A stretch of DNA of 64,000 bases from an uncultured Pseudoalteromonas sp. (GTDB lineage: Bacteria > Pseudomonadota > Gammaproteobacteria > Enterobacterales > Alteromonadaceae): contig CANLRB010000005.1 in NCBI GenBank assembly GCA_947493455.1, forward strand, positions 62,001-126,000, written 5' to 3'. The notes below the pieces were generated by a model. The model had not been told where the DNA came from. It made no database searches and saw only the letters and a list, made by a program, of their open reading frames with translations. The translations under genes and the position numbers were made by a program. This document shows positions 55,276 through 64,000 of this stretch, in pieces. Positions within the stretch are counted from its first letter, which is position 1; each line of letters opens with the position of its first letter.

Positions 55276-57546
55276 ATGCTCAATCGAAATACGAAAAAAA
55301 AATCACTTGTCATATACATTTTAGTCATGGTGCTCGGCCTATCTCTATCGCTATTTGTCTCACACTCCATAACTAAAATTGAACTCAGCACACTTACCTT
55401 AGTTGAATCACAAATGCCGAGCCAACAACTCACCATTGAATTTTCTCGGCTATTAAGTGAAAAAGAGCGCTTACTTTATGAATATTATGCAACCGAAGAT
55501 ACCGCGTTATTTAAACAGTACAATCAAACAAACCAGCAATTAATGAGTGCTCTTACACTATTATCAACCTTTTCACCATCGGCAAACGAAACTGAGATCA
55601 TTGAAAATGAGTTGGCGCAAATTGATATTATTTCAACCCAATTAATAAAAAATTTAGACAACAGTAGTACCGATTGGGATTTAGCGAGAATGCAATTAAA
55701 TCAAATTACGCAATTGAGGCTCAAGACAAAACAAAGACTCGCTACCATTAAGACACGTATTAGAGACAATGTATTAATCGGGTATCAAGACACCAAATCA
55801 CAACTATCACATACTATTTGGATTGTTAACGCATTTAGTTTTGCAATTATAGTGATTGCACTAGTCGTTGGTCGTTATGTGCAAGCATATATTAATGAAA
55901 GCGCCAAAAGCATCCGCTTAGCACTATTTCCCGAGCGAAACCCAAATCCGATATTATCATTGGATAGTGACGAAAACATCATCTATGCAAACCCTGCCGC
56001 ACTTTGCTTAATGAAAAATAACCACATAGCTGAAACGCAACACTTAAATTTATTGCCCGACGATTACCACGCCTTAATTAAGAAACTAAAGTCGACAAAT
56101 GCGCAAACCGTAAGTGTCGAACATGTTATTAGCACATCTGTATTATTATGCGAATTTCATTGGTTAGCCGATGTAAATCAGATTGATGTACATATTTTAG
56201 ATATCACATCGCAAAAACGAGCAGAGCAAGAGCTCACTTATAAAGCGTACCATTATGACAATACTGACTTATTTAATCATCACAAACTGAACAAAGTACT
56301 CTCTCAGAGTATCTCCAACAGCAACACAAAAAGCTTTTCTCTGATGCTTATCAAGCTAAGAAAATACAATTTATTGGTCAGTAATTATGGCTTTGAAGCA
56401 GTCACTGAATTAAGCTTAAAAATAAGTGAGCGCCTCAAAACTGTCATTAATGATGATAACAGGCAAGGCCACATTGATTTATTCCAATTAAACGAAGCCA
56501 CTTATAGCTGTGTTTTTTATACAGAGCGCTCACGTAAAGCACTGAGAGATCTATACCAGCAAATCGAATCACAAATGGAACAAGTTTTTCAAAGCTCGTT
56601 TGGCAGCATAAACATTGAACTCGATTATGGGGTTGTGCGCTATCCCGATAACGGCGATAGCTACAATATACTGTTAAAAAATGCACATATTGCTCTTGAT
56701 AAAGCAGCTGATATTTCTCACTCGACGTTAGTGTTCTTTGACCAACAATTAAGTGACAAGTTGGCCCGACAAAACTACCTTATCGATGAACTGGCTAATG
56801 CAATTGCCCACAATCGCTTATCACTGCAATATCAACCTCAGCAACATTTAGCAACTAAACGTATTAATGGTGCGGAAACTCTGTGCCGCTGGCAGCTACA
56901 TGGCGAACATATTTCGCCTGAAGAGTTTATCGGACTCGCCGAGCAATCTGGACTGATAATTCCACTTGGTGAATGGATCTTAGCGACGGCCTGCCAACAA
57001 GCCAAAACATGGCAAGGATTAGGGGTAAACATTTGCGTCGCAGTCAACATATCTCCACGGCAATTCATTCAACCAAACTTTGTTGAAGTCGTACAAAATG
57101 CCTTAGTAAAGACAGGCCTTCAAGCTCATCTGCTGGAGCTCGAAATAACAGAAGGCGTGTTGATGCATCAGGAACAAGATACCATAACAACACTCCAGCA
57201 ACTCAAGCAACTCGGGGTCGCGTTATCAATCGATGACTTTGGTACAGGTTACTCTTCTTTATCTTATCTGAAACAGTTCCCTGTCGACAAATTAAAAATA
57301 GATCAATCTTTTATTAAGAACTTGCACCAATCACAACACGATCAGGCGATCGTAAAAACGATTGTCGATCTCGCTAAAAACTTAAATTTAGAACTAATTG
57401 CGGAAGGGGTTGAGCTCGAACAGCATTTTGATTTTTTAGCTGAAATAGATTGTGATAATCTACAAGGCTATTTATTTAGCCGCCCGTTAAAGAGTGAACA
57501 GTTTATTGAGTTCTATAAAGAAAGCAGTGAAATAAGTCAAATATAA
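55276..57546 (+). CDS. Membrane EAL phosphodiesterase with degenerate GGDEF domain
   Basis: A 756-residue protein with TM1 at about 10-30 and TM2 at about 183-204, enclosing a helical periplasmic sensor (4HB-like). A PAS-like segment is at about 220-310. The GGDEF domain is degenerate: the GG(D/E)EF position reads NEATYSCVFY, so no cyclase activity is expected. The EAL domain (about 495-750) reads ETL in place of EAL (GAETLCRW), but the metal and catalytic residues are kept: AVNISPRQF, LEITEG, IDDFGTGYSSLSYLKQFPVDKLKIDQSF and AEGVE. It is likely a c-di-GMP phosphodiesterase. GGAA precedes the ATG. It ends at a terminator shared with rplS. Confidence 0.92.
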   Translation: MLNRNTKKKSLVIYILVMVLGLSLSLFVSHSITKIELSTLTLVESQMPSQQLTIEFSRLLSEKERLLYEYYATEDTALFKQYNQTNQQLMSALTLLSTFSPSANETEIIENELAQIDIISTQLIKNLDNSSTDWDLARMQLNQITQLRLKTKQRLATIKTRIRDNVLIGYQDTKSQLSHTIWIVNAFSFAIIVIALVVGRYVQAYINESAKSIRLALFPERNPNPILSLDSDENIIYANPAALCLMKNNHIAETQHLNLLPDDYHALIKKLKSTNAQTVSVEHVISTSVLLCEFHWLADVNQIDVHILDITSQKRAEQELTYKAYHYDNTDLFNHHKLNKVLSQSISNSNTKSFSLMLIKLRKYNLLVSNYGFEAVTELSLKISERLKTVINDDNRQGHIDLFQLNEATYSCVFYTERSRKALRDLYQQIESQMEQVFQSSFGSINIELDYGVVRYPDNGDSYNILLKNAHIALDKAADISHSTLVFFDQQLSDKLARQNYLIDELANAIAHNRLSLQYQPQQHLATKRINGAETLCRWQLHGEHISPEEFIGLAEQSGLIIPLGEWILATACQQAKTWQGLGVNICVAVNISPRQFIQPNFVEVVQNALVKTGLQAHLLELEITEGVLMHQEQDTITTLQQLKQLGVALSIDDFGTGYSSLSYLKQFPVDKLKIDQSFIKNLHQSQHDQAIVKTIVDLAKNLNLELIAEGVELEQHFDFLAEIDCDNLQGYLFSRPLKSEQFIEFYKESSEISQI

Positions 57547-57561
57547 CGTTAATTTAAAACG

Positions 57562-57591
57562 AAACAAGCCATGCAAATGCATGGCTTGTTT
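57562..57591. terminator. Bidirectional terminator between EAL gene and rplS
   Basis: AAACAAGCCATGCA (57562-57575) is complementary to TGCATGGCTTGTTT (57578-57591), giving a long GC-containing stem. It is followed by a T-run on the plus strand and an A-run (T on minus) on the other side. It ends both the EAL gene and the rplS operon. Confidence 0.85.
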
Positions 57592-57612
57592 TGATTCTGA
57601 TTACCAGACGTA

Positions 57613-57972
57613 TTAATTAAGTTTTTCTTTAATACGTGCAGATTTACCAGAACGCTCACGTAAGTAGTAAAGCTTAGCACGACGTACCGCACCACGACGC
57701 TTACGTTCGATGCTGCTGATAAGTGGGCTGTGTGTTTGGAAAACACGCTCTACGCCTTCACCGCTTGACATTTTACGTACAGTGAAAGATGAATGTAAGC
57801 CACGGTTACGCTTAGCGATTACCACACCTTCAAACGCCTGTAGACGCTCTTTTTCACCTTCTTTAACACGTACTTGAACAACTACTGTATCACCAGGTGC
57901 AAACTCTGGTACGTCAGTTTTAAGTTGCTCTTCTTCAAGCACTTTAATAATATTTTGGTTTACTTTTGCCAT
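57613..57972 (-). CDS. rplS: Ribosomal protein L19
   Basis: The product is 119 residues from the ATG at 57972 ([16 protein letters not shown]). Longer in-frame extensions overlap trmD and are not in the family. L19 hallmarks are [49 protein letters not shown] and [10 protein letters not shown]. It sits at the 30S-50S interface. It is the last gene of rpsP-rimM-trmD-rplS, 34 bases after the trmD stop. Confidence 0.97.
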   Translation of the reverse strand: MAKVNQNIIKVLEEEQLKTDVPEFAPGDTVVVQVRVKEGEKERLQAFEGVVIAKRNRGLHSSFTVRKMSSGEGVERVFQTHSPLISSIERKRRGAVRRAKLYYLRERSGKSARIKEKLN

Positions 57973-58006
57973 TATATTTCTCACATTTCCTAGGAGTAAC
58001 TGTCTT

Positions 58007-58768
58007 CTAGCCACAAATGCCATGTTCTTGCTGATATTCAGCGAGTAACTGCATTTGCTCCTCAGTCAGAGCTAGGTTTTGCAACAAGTCTGGACGCCTT
58101 TGCCAAGTTCTACCTAATGACTGCTTTAAACGCCATTTAGCTATCTCTTTATGGTTGCCACTGAGCAATACAGCGGGAACCTGCTTACCATCCAAATTCT
58201 CAGGTCGAGTATAGTGTGGGCAATCTAGCAAGCCGTCAGAAAATGAATCCTGCTCAGCTGATAAATTATGTCCAAGTACACCTGGCACTAATCGTGATAC
58301 TGAATCGATTAGCGTCATCGCACCTAGTTCACCACCAGACAATATGAAATCTCCTATCGACCATTCTTCGTCAATATGCGATTCAATTATCCGTTCATCT
58401 ATACCTTCGTAACGACCGGCCACTAAAATCAACTTTTGCTGTTTTGCAAGCTCCACAGCACCTTGATGATCAAGTTTACGCCCCTGAGGCGATAAATAAA
58501 TTACTTTTGCACCATCACCCGCAGCCGTTTTTGCAGCTACAATGGCTTTTTCCAATGGTTCAACCATCATTAACATACCTGGTCCGCCCCCGTAAGGTCG
58601 GTCATCCACAGTTCTATGCTTATCAGTTGCATAGTCCCTTGGATTCCAGCAGTTAAAGTCTATTAAACCATTTTTTACAGCGCGACCAGATACACCATAT
58701 TTAGTAATCGCATCGAACATTTCAGGAAAAAGTGTTACCACTCCGACCCACAAAGGTGCAGATGCCAT
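58007..58768 (-). CDS. trmD: tRNA (guanine37-N1)-methyltransferase TrmD
   Basis: The product is 253 residues from the ATG at 58768, which overlaps the rimM stop by one base (TAATG). The SPOUT knot motifs are present: [32 protein letters not shown] and VPGVLGH. The N-terminal [24 protein letters not shown] is typical. It methylates G37 of tRNAs reading CNN codons to prevent +1 frameshifting. Third gene of the operon. Confidence 0.97.
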   Translation of the reverse strand: MASAPLWVGVVTLFPEMFDAITKYGVSGRAVKNGLIDFNCWNPRDYATDKHRTVDDRPYGGGPGMLMMVEPLEKAIVAAKTAAGDGAKVIYLSPQGRKLDHQGAVELAKQQKLILVAGRYEGIDERIIESHIDEEWSIGDFILSGGELGAMTLIDSVSRLVPGVLGHNLSAEQDSFSDGLLDCPHYTRPENLDGKQVPAVLLSGNHKEIAKWRLKQSLGRTWQRRPDLLQNLALTEEQMQLLAEYQQEHGICG

Positions 58769-59298
58769 TAAAAATTGGGTTCCCAATCAACAGTAATTAT
58801 TCTTTCGTCTTTATCCACATTTAACACTACGCTCTCGGTTAAAAATGGAATCAAACGTTCACCTTTTCCAAATCCGTCATTCGCATTGGCTTTCACCACT
58901 AAAACATCATTAGAGCCAGTTTCCATCAGGTCATCAACTTTGCCCATGTCATAACCTTTGTCGGTTACCACAGACATGCCGATGAGATCTCGCCAATAAA
59001 ACTCACCATCCGGCAAGTTTGGCAATTGGTTTTCTTGAACAGCGATCTCAGCGTTTGTTAACACATTCGCTTGATCTCTGTCGTCTACTCCTGCCAGCTT
59101 GGCGATAAAACCTTTGTTGTGACGACGCCAGTCAGCCACTTCAATGGTTTTCAAAGACCCTTGTTGAACTATCAACCATGGGCTGAAATCAAAGATCCCT
59201 TCGGGATCATCAGTAAATGAATGAACCTTAAGCCAGCCCTTAATACCATAAGGGGCTCCGAGTTTACCTGCAATAATAGTGGTGTTCTCTTGACTCAT
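58768..59298 (-). CDS. rimM: Ribosome maturation factor RimM
   Basis: A 176-residue protein with the RimM N-terminal domain ([23 protein letters not shown]) and PRC-barrel ([51 protein letters not shown]). It aids 30S subunit maturation through S19 and the 16S 3' domain. It starts 18 bases after the rpsP stop and is coupled to trmD by TAATG. Confidence 0.97.
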   Translation of the reverse strand: MSQENTTIIAGKLGAPYGIKGWLKVHSFTDDPEGIFDFSPWLIVQQGSLKTIEVADWRRHNKGFIAKLAGVDDRDQANVLTNAEIAVQENQLPNLPDGEFYWRDLIGMSVVTDKGYDMGKVDDLMETGSNDVLVVKANANDGFGKGERLIPFLTESVVLNVDKDERIITVDWEPNF

Positions 59299-59316
59299 GG
59301 TTACACTTACGCCTAA

Positions 59317-59565
59317 TTAAGCCGCTTTACGAGCGTCTTTAACTAGCTTTGCTACACGATCTGAAAGACCAGCACCTTGACCTACCCAGTGATCAACACG
59401 ACCTAGGTCCAAACGTACTTTTTCTTCTTGACCGCGAGCTAGCGGGTTAAAGAAACCTACTTTCTCGATGAAACGACCATCACGCGAGAAACGGCTATCC
59501 GCAACCACAATTTGATAAAATGGACGCTTTTTAGCGCCGCCACGTTGCAAACGAATAGTTACCAT
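59317..59565 (-). CDS. rpsP: Ribosomal protein S16
   Basis: An 82-residue protein matching S16 throughout: [36 protein letters not shown] and [19 protein letters not shown] strong GAGGA site precedes the ATG. First gene of rpsP-rimM-trmD-rplS. Confidence 0.97.
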   Translation of the reverse strand: MVTIRLQRGGAKKRPFYQIVVADSRFSRDGRFIEKVGFFNPLARGQEEKVRLDLGRVDHWVGQGAGLSDRVAKLVKDARKAA

Positions 59566-59719
59566 ACCGTCCTCTACTATAGATTGACTGATTTCATTAA
59601 CATAAATTTTACTAAACTCCCCTAACGGGAAGCCCGAGAATTATACGAATTTTTACTACGAATGCAATTTAATCTTTAAAATATTCGAGACATTTACTTA
59701 AAAAACTAGCCTAGATAAA

Positions 59720-59747
59720 AAAAGCACCTTAATTGGTGCTTTTTAAT
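59720..59747 (-). terminator. ffh terminator
   Basis: AAAAGCACC (59720-59728) and GGTGCTTTT (59735-59743) form a hairpin with loop TTAATT and a T-run on the minus strand, just past the ffh stop. Confidence 0.85.
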
Positions 59748-59750
59748 TGA

Positions 59751-61124
59751 TTAAAACTTAGGGCCACCCATCATGCCTGGCGGCATCATATTTTTCATGT
59801 TGCGCATCATTTTCATCATACCGCCCTTGCCTTTCATTTTTTTCATCATTTTTTGCATTTGCGTAAACTGCTTCAACAGTTTATTGACGTCTTGCACTTT
59901 GGTGCCCGAGCCTGCTGCGATGCGCTTTTTACGAGAACCTTTAATTATTTCAGGACGAGCACGCTCTTTAGGCGTCATTGAACTAATAATTGCTTCCATT
60001 TGGACAAATGTTTTGTCACCAACCTGATCTTTAACTGCATCGGGTAAATTGGCCATACCAGGCAATTTATCGAGCATGCCCATCATGCCGCCCATATTTT
60101 TCATCTGACGCAACTGCTCTGCAAAATCTTCAAGGGTAAAGCCGTCACCTTTAAAGACTTTATTGGCAACTTTAGCCGCTTTTTCCTTATCCACTTTCAT
60201 TTCGACTTCTTCAATCAATGAAAGTACATCACCCATACCAAGAATACGCGACGCGACACGATCAGGATGGAAAGGCTCTAGCGCGTCAGTTTTTTCACCC
60301 ACACCAATAAACTTAATCGGCTTACCTGTTATGTGACGAATTGACAGTGCTGCACCACCACGCGCATCACCATCCGTCTTGGTTAATACAACCCCAGTCA
60401 ATGGCAGCGCTTCATCGAATGCTTTTGCAGTATTTGCCGCATCTTGCCCCGTCATTGAATCAACCACAAACAAGGTTTCAACGGGCTTAATCGCGCTATG
60501 CAATTCGATAATTTCGTCCATCATGTCACTATCGACATGTAAGCGACCAGCTGTATCGACCAGCACAACATCAATAAATTTCTTTTTTGCATGGTCTATT
60601 GCAGCAGTTGCAATATCAATCGGCTTCTGCGAGATATCACTTGGAAAGAACTCTACATCAACTTCACTGGCAAGCGTTTCAAGCTGTTTAATCGCAGCTG
60701 GGCGATAGACATCCGCACTGACCACTAAAACTGATTTCTTTTTGCGTTCCTTTAAAAACTTGGAAAGCTTACCAACACTGGTCGTTTTACCAGCACCTTG
60801 AAGACCCGCCATCATCACTACGGCAGGTGGCTGTGCATTTAAGTTAAGCTCTTCGTTCGATTCGCCCATTGCTTTTTCAAGCTCTTCGCGTACTATTTTT
60901 ATAAATACTTGGCCTGGGCTTAAGCTTTTCGTGACTTCAACGCCAACAGCACGCTCTTTAACCGTTTTAACAAATTCGCGTACAACTGGTAACGCTACAT
61001 CCGCTTCCAGTAATGCCATACGTACTTCACGTAACGTATCTTTAATATTGTCTTCAGTTAATCGGCCACGACCACTTATATTTTTAAGCGTTTGACCTAA
61101 ACGTTCCTGCAGGTTTTGAAACAT
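59751..61124 (-). CDS. ffh: Signal recognition particle GTPase Ffh
   Basis: The product is 457 residues from the ATG at 61124 (MFQNLQERLGQTLKNISGRGRL). The GTPase motifs are in order: GLQGAGKTTSVGKLS (about 105), VDTAGRLHVD, TKTDGDARGGAALS. The methionine-rich M domain (about 300-457: FAEQLRQMKNMGGMMGML, QMQKMMKKMKGKGGMMKMM) binds 4.5S RNA and signal sequences. Ffh delivers nascent inner-membrane proteins to FtsY. It is divergent from ypjD, the usual neighbour. No 4.5S RNA gene was seen here. Confidence 0.97.
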   Translation of the reverse strand: MFQNLQERLGQTLKNISGRGRLTEDNIKDTLREVRMALLEADVALPVVREFVKTVKERAVGVEVTKSLSPGQVFIKIVREELEKAMGESNEELNLNAQPPAVVMMAGLQGAGKTTSVGKLSKFLKERKKKSVLVVSADVYRPAAIKQLETLASEVDVEFFPSDISQKPIDIATAAIDHAKKKFIDVVLVDTAGRLHVDSDMMDEIIELHSAIKPVETLFVVDSMTGQDAANTAKAFDEALPLTGVVLTKTDGDARGGAALSIRHITGKPIKFIGVGEKTDALEPFHPDRVASRILGMGDVLSLIEEVEMKVDKEKAAKVANKVFKGDGFTLEDFAEQLRQMKNMGGMMGMLDKLPGMANLPDAVKDQVGDKTFVQMEAIISSMTPKERARPEIIKGSRKKRIAAGSGTKVQDVNKLLKQFTQMQKMMKKMKGKGGMMKMMRNMKNMMPPGMMGGPKF

Positions 61125-61301
61125 GTACACTTACTCGTGATAGAAATTTGCCCCGATTATACCTAACATCGCTCAATAAAAAAGGCTCTTACCTTAAGAA
61201 TAGTACGAAATTTCAAAACATAGCTATGCAATTGCTTTTGGTTAAAATACAATAACTGATAAAACAATGAATAATTAAACAGAGATAACGTCGCTAATAT
61301 T

Positions 61302-62108
61302 ATGATTTTAGTTGCCTTAACAATTATCGCATGTGTATTTTATAGTCTCGCTACTGGTCATGTCGTATCTCGCCTCTTCGATAAAGAAGGACCGAGCCAT
61401 AAAAAAACACTCATGCTAAGCACCATTGCTATTTTGGCGCATATGGCCCTTATTCTAAATTCAGTTTTCACTGAATTTGGTCAAGACCTTAGCTTTGTTA
61501 ATGTGTCTTTATTGATATGTTGGCTTATTGTTGTTTCGGTCACCACTGTCTCATTGCGTTATCCGGCGACACTTCTACTCCCAGTTGTATACGGATTTGC
61601 GGCGATTCTGTTAATTGCGAGTTTATTCTTACCACATCATATTATTTTGACGTCAGTTGATATAAAACTCGGATTGTTAACCCATATTTCACTCTCATTT
61701 ATTGCCTATTGCGTACTCATAATTGCAACCTTATATGCAATTCAATTTTATTTTATAAACCGACGTTTAAAACAAAAAGACTTGTCAATTGTAACGAGCC
61801 ATTTACCACCGCTCATGGTTGTTGAAAAACAATTGCACCACTTGGTATTAATGGGCAGCTTACTTTTGAGTGTCGCGCTGGTTTCAGGCTTTGCGTTTTT
61901 AGATAGTATGCTGGCAAAAGGATTTTTGCATAAAACCGTGCTCTCGATCATTTCTTGGCTGCTATTTATTGCCGTGGCTTGGGGCCACAAATACCGTGGG
62001 TGGCGAGGAAAAAGTAGTGTCATCACAACCATCGTCGCTGCATTTATATTAACGCTCGCGTATTTCGGTAGTCGCTTTGTGCAAGAAGTTGTTTTAGGTC
62101 GCTTTTAA
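61302..62108 (+). CDS. ypjD: YpjD, cytochrome c assembly-family membrane protein
   Basis: A 268-residue polytopic protein with about eight membrane helices. LTHISLSFIAYCVLIIATLYAIQFYFINRRLK and SWLLFIAVAWGHKYRGWRGK correspond to the CcsA/HemX-like (CytC_asm) family, with the conserved His residues. In E. coli ypjD lies beside ffh and corB, as here. A role in heme or envelope function is suspected but not established. The ribosome-binding site is weak. Confidence 0.92.
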   Translation: MILVALTIIACVFYSLATGHVVSRLFDKEGPSHKKTLMLSTIAILAHMALILNSVFTEFGQDLSFVNVSLLICWLIVVSVTTVSLRYPATLLLPVVYGFAAILLIASLFLPHHIILTSVDIKLGLLTHISLSFIAYCVLIIATLYAIQFYFINRRLKQKDLSIVTSHLPPLMVVEKQLHHLVLMGSLLLSVALVSGFAFLDSMLAKGFLHKTVLSIISWLLFIAVAWGHKYRGWRGKSSVITTIVAAFILTLAYFGSRFVQEVVLGRF

Positions 62109-62190
62109 TTAACATTGCAACTCTATTTGCACTATCAGTAGATTAAAAAATGGCGTTCAACAACGACCCAATATTCATTCAAATAAGTGC

Positions 62191-62219
62191 TTGACAGACA
62201 TCAAATGCTAAGACTTAAT
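62191..62219 (+). promoter_or_regulatory. Candidate corB promoter
   Basis: TTGACA (62191-62196), 17-base spacer, CTTAAT (62214-62219), about 33 bases before the TTG start of corB. The -35 is perfect and the -10 is a moderate match. Confidence 0.5.
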
Positions 62220-62251
62220 AGTCTTTCGATTATTCTATAGGAAAACCATAA

Positions 62252-63520
62252 TTGGACGCCATATCAACCGGTACTTTATTCCTTATTCTAGGTATTTTAG
62301 TACTTCTTTCTGCTTATTTTTCAAGTTCAGAAACAGGCATGATGTCGATCAACAAATACCGACTTCGTCACCTCGTAAAGGAAAACCATAAAGGGGCAAA
62401 ACGAGTCGCAGATCTACTTCAACGTCCAGACCGACTTATTGGCGTCATCCTGATTGGTAATAATCTCGTTAATATTGCAGCGGCAACGGTTGCAGCAGAA
62501 ATTAGTATGCGCTACTTCGGTAACACTTGGGGTCCTGTTATCAACACAATTGGTTTAACCTTTATTATTTTAATTTTCGCCGAAGTCACCCCAAAAACAC
62601 TCGCTGCTTTATATCCAGAAAAAGTTGCCTTTCCTAGTTCGTTTATTTTGCGGTATTTATTAAAAATTTCACTTTTCTTTGTCGTCGGCCTTAATTGGAT
62701 CACCAATGGGATTCTTAAACTGTTTGGTATTAGCCCTGAAAAAATTGAAGAGCATAGTTTAAGTAAAGAAGAGCTCAAAACGGTTGTAAATGAATCGTCA
62801 GCGATGTTGCCAGAGCGACACCAAAATATGCTTGTGTCGATACTCGATCTTGAACAAGTTAAGGTCGAAGACATCATGGTACCGCGTAATGAAATCATTG
62901 CGATTGATGTCAATGATGATTGGAAGCAAATAATGAAACAGTTAACCCATGCTCAGCATACTCGAGTGTTACTTTATCGTGACCAAATCGACGACGCTGT
63001 TGGCTTTATTCACTCACGTGACGCACTTAGATTGCTTACGAAGGAGCAATTTACTAAAGCAACTTTATTACGCGCTGTACGCGAGATTTATTATATACCT
63101 GAAGGCACATCACTCAATGTTCAATTGTTGAAGTTTCAACAGCAAAAAGAGCGCATTGGGTTAGTTGTCGATGAATACGGTGATATTCAAGGACTCGTCA
63201 CCCTCGAAGATATACTCGAAGAGGTGGTTGGTGATTTCACAACAACGATGGCACCTACCGCCAGTGAAGAAGTGCATGCCCAACAAGATGGGACATATTT
63301 AGTAGATGGTTCTGCGACAATACGCGATATTAATAAAGAAATGAGTTGGGACTTTCCTACCGACGGCCCAAAAACGGTTAGCGGACTCATCATTGAACAC
63401 TTAGAAGATCTGCCAAGCGAAAAGCTTAGCTTGCGAATCGCTGGTTACCCAATTGAAATCGTTGAAGTCAAAGAGAACATGGTTAAGCTTGCGCGCATTA
63501 TGCCCGAGTTTAAAAAGTAA
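62252..63520 (+). CDS. corB: CorB/YfjD family CNNM-CBS-CorC_HlyC membrane protein
   Basis: A 422-residue protein starting at TTG with AGGA about 9 bases upstream; the N-terminus matches E. coli YfjD, which also begins at a non-ATG codon. The CNNM membrane domain (about 1-180: SAYFSSSETGMMSINKYRLRHL, LIGNNLVNIAAA, FAEVTPKTLAALYPE) is followed by a CBS pair (about 205-330, MVPRNEIIAIDVND, GLVTLEDILEEVVGD) and a C-terminal CorC_HlyC domain (DGSATIRDINKEM). The family is linked to Mg2+/Co2+ transport. Gene order ffh-ypjD-corB is conserved. Confidence 0.95.
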   Translation: MDAISTGTLFLILGILVLLSAYFSSSETGMMSINKYRLRHLVKENHKGAKRVADLLQRPDRLIGVILIGNNLVNIAAATVAAEISMRYFGNTWGPVINTIGLTFIILIFAEVTPKTLAALYPEKVAFPSSFILRYLLKISLFFVVGLNWITNGILKLFGISPEKIEEHSLSKEELKTVVNESSAMLPERHQNMLVSILDLEQVKVEDIMVPRNEIIAIDVNDDWKQIMKQLTHAQHTRVLLYRDQIDDAVGFIHSRDALRLLTKEQFTKATLLRAVREIYYIPEGTSLNVQLLKFQQQKERIGLVVDEYGDIQGLVTLEDILEEVVGDFTTTMAPTASEEVHAQQDGTYLVDGSATIRDINKEMSWDFPTDGPKTVSGLIIEHLEDLPSEKLSLRIAGYPIEIVEVKENMVKLARIMPEFKK

Positions 63521-63550
63521 CAATCGCAAACGAGATGGCGCGGCGATTAA

Positions 63551-64000
63551 CTAACTAAATAGTCGTTGCAGCCAACTCTTATCTAATTCACTTTCACATT
63601 TTTTTAACTGTGCACCATAGCGGCCTGCTCTTTTTTTAACTTTTTGTGCCGTGTTGATAAGCCACTTTTTACTTTTGTATGTACCACGACGATATCCAGT
63701 CCAGCCCTCATGATAGTTTAGGTATTGTCCATACCCATCCCACTTTGAGACACCATTTACCTTGTGTGTGTTGTAAACAAACCACCCCATAAAGTCAATT
63801 GCATCAGCAAAGTCATCACGATCGGCGCCGCCATTACCACTTTTAGCGATATAATCTTGCCAAGTCATTGTTTTAGCTTGTGAATAACCATACGCACTGC
63901 TTGCTCTGCCGATCGGAATAAAGCCTAAAAAGTATTCCATTGGCGGCGCAGCATCATGTTTAAAGGAGCTTTCTTGAAACATGATGCTCATAAGCACATG
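63551..64000 (-). CDS. Lytic transglycosylase SLT-domain protein, N-terminus cut by window edge
   Basis: The visible part is about 149 residues and reads on past the right edge (no start within the window). LMSIMFQESSFKHDA carries the SLT catalytic Glu (QESSF). YGYSQAKTMTWQDYIAKSG and NYHEGWTGYRRGTYK are the later motifs of this exported transglycosylase group common in Alteromonadales. It would cleave peptidoglycan glycan strands. It converges with corB. The GTG at 63997 is not the start, since the frame stays open upstream. Confidence 0.9.
   Translation of the reverse strand, partial: HVLMSIMFQESSFKHDAAPPMEYFLGFIPIGRASSAYGYSQAKTMTWQDYIAKSGNGGADRDDFADAIDFMGWFVYNTHKVNGVSKWDGYGQYLNYHEGWTGYRRGTYKSKKWLINTAQKVKKRAGRYGAQLKKCESELDKSWLQRLFS

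Noticed and set aside
62512-62913. 133-codon frame antisense to corB
   Set aside because: It overlaps the conserved CNNM/CBS region of corB and shows no family features.
1-64000. tRNA, rRNA, CRISPR, IS or phage genes
   Set aside because: I looked at all intergenic intervals for cloverleaf-like, repeat-spacer or transposase signals and saw none. A covariance-model scan would be decisive for RNA genes, which I could not run.

Overview
The window looks like a chromosomal segment of a marine gammaproteobacterium of the order Alteromonadales, most likely Pseudoalteromonas or a close relative. The DNA is AT-rich. The translation genes (rpsP-rimM-trmD-rplS, ffh, ypjD, corB) sit beside tyrA/pheA as is usual in that group. 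There are many c-di-GMP and sensor-kinase proteins, orphan solute-binding proteins, a TonB-dependent receptor, and Fur, Zur, LexA and TyrR sites of gammaproteobacterial type. No tRNA, rRNA, CRISPR array, insertion sequence or prophage was seen.

Layout. 1-8.4 kb: a cut-off ankyrin-repeat gene; an orphan ProX-like binding protein; a diguanylate cyclase translationally overlapped with a 5'-nucleotidase-like protein that has lost nearly all its metal ligands; a Zur-box-controlled operon for zinc-free ribosomal proteins L31B and L36B; and two orphan family-3 solute-binding proteins. 8.5-13.2 kb: a small metabolic island with a ThDP-dependent 2-oxo acid decarboxylase-like enzyme, a flavin L-amino acid oxidase, and a tyrosinase-fold protein in which four of six copper ligands are substituted. 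13.3-18 kb: SRAP/YedK, a Fur-controlled fagA-like/fumC operon and a CPA1 Na+/H+ antiporter. 18-30 kb: a two-component-propeller sensor kinase divergent from a tryptophan-halogenase-family flavoprotein, a DUF418 membrane protein, a Cache/SBP/HD-GYP phosphodiesterase and a TonB-dependent receptor. 30-36 kb: DUF4240 and the LexA-controlled imuA-imuB-dnaE2 mutagenesis cassette.

36-49 kb: a DUF1707 protein; an apparent operon of hybrid histidine kinase, BLUF blue-light receptor, O6-alkylguanine methyltransferase and MscS channel; a TPR sensor kinase coupled to a tiny DUF6868 membrane protein; LexA-controlled yebG; an aromatic/aspartate aminotransferase; a GAF protein; a partner-switching module (REC-PP2C-kinase plus STAS, like HsbR/HsbA or CrsR/CrsA); and YciH. 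49-57.5 kb: a GGDEF-EAL protein, pheA behind a complete phenylalanine attenuator (leader peptide, antiterminator, terminator), a convergent tyrA with tandem TyrR-like boxes, and a second EAL protein with a degenerate GGDEF domain. 57.6-64 kb: rplS-trmD-rimM-rpsP, ffh, ypjD, corB and a cut-off lytic transglycosylase.

Common threads are environmental sensing (five sensor/c-di-GMP output proteins and four other signalling proteins), metal-responsive regulation (Zur, Fur), SOS/DNA repair (ImuABC, YebG, SRAP, Ogt) and aromatic amino acid metabolism (PheA, TyrA, aminotransferase, possibly the amino acid oxidase island). The most unusual items are the copper-ligand-less tyrosinase homologue next to the oxidase/decarboxylase pair, the metal-ligand-less nucleotidase fused in translation to a diguanylate cyclase, and the BLUF-Ogt-MscS operon.
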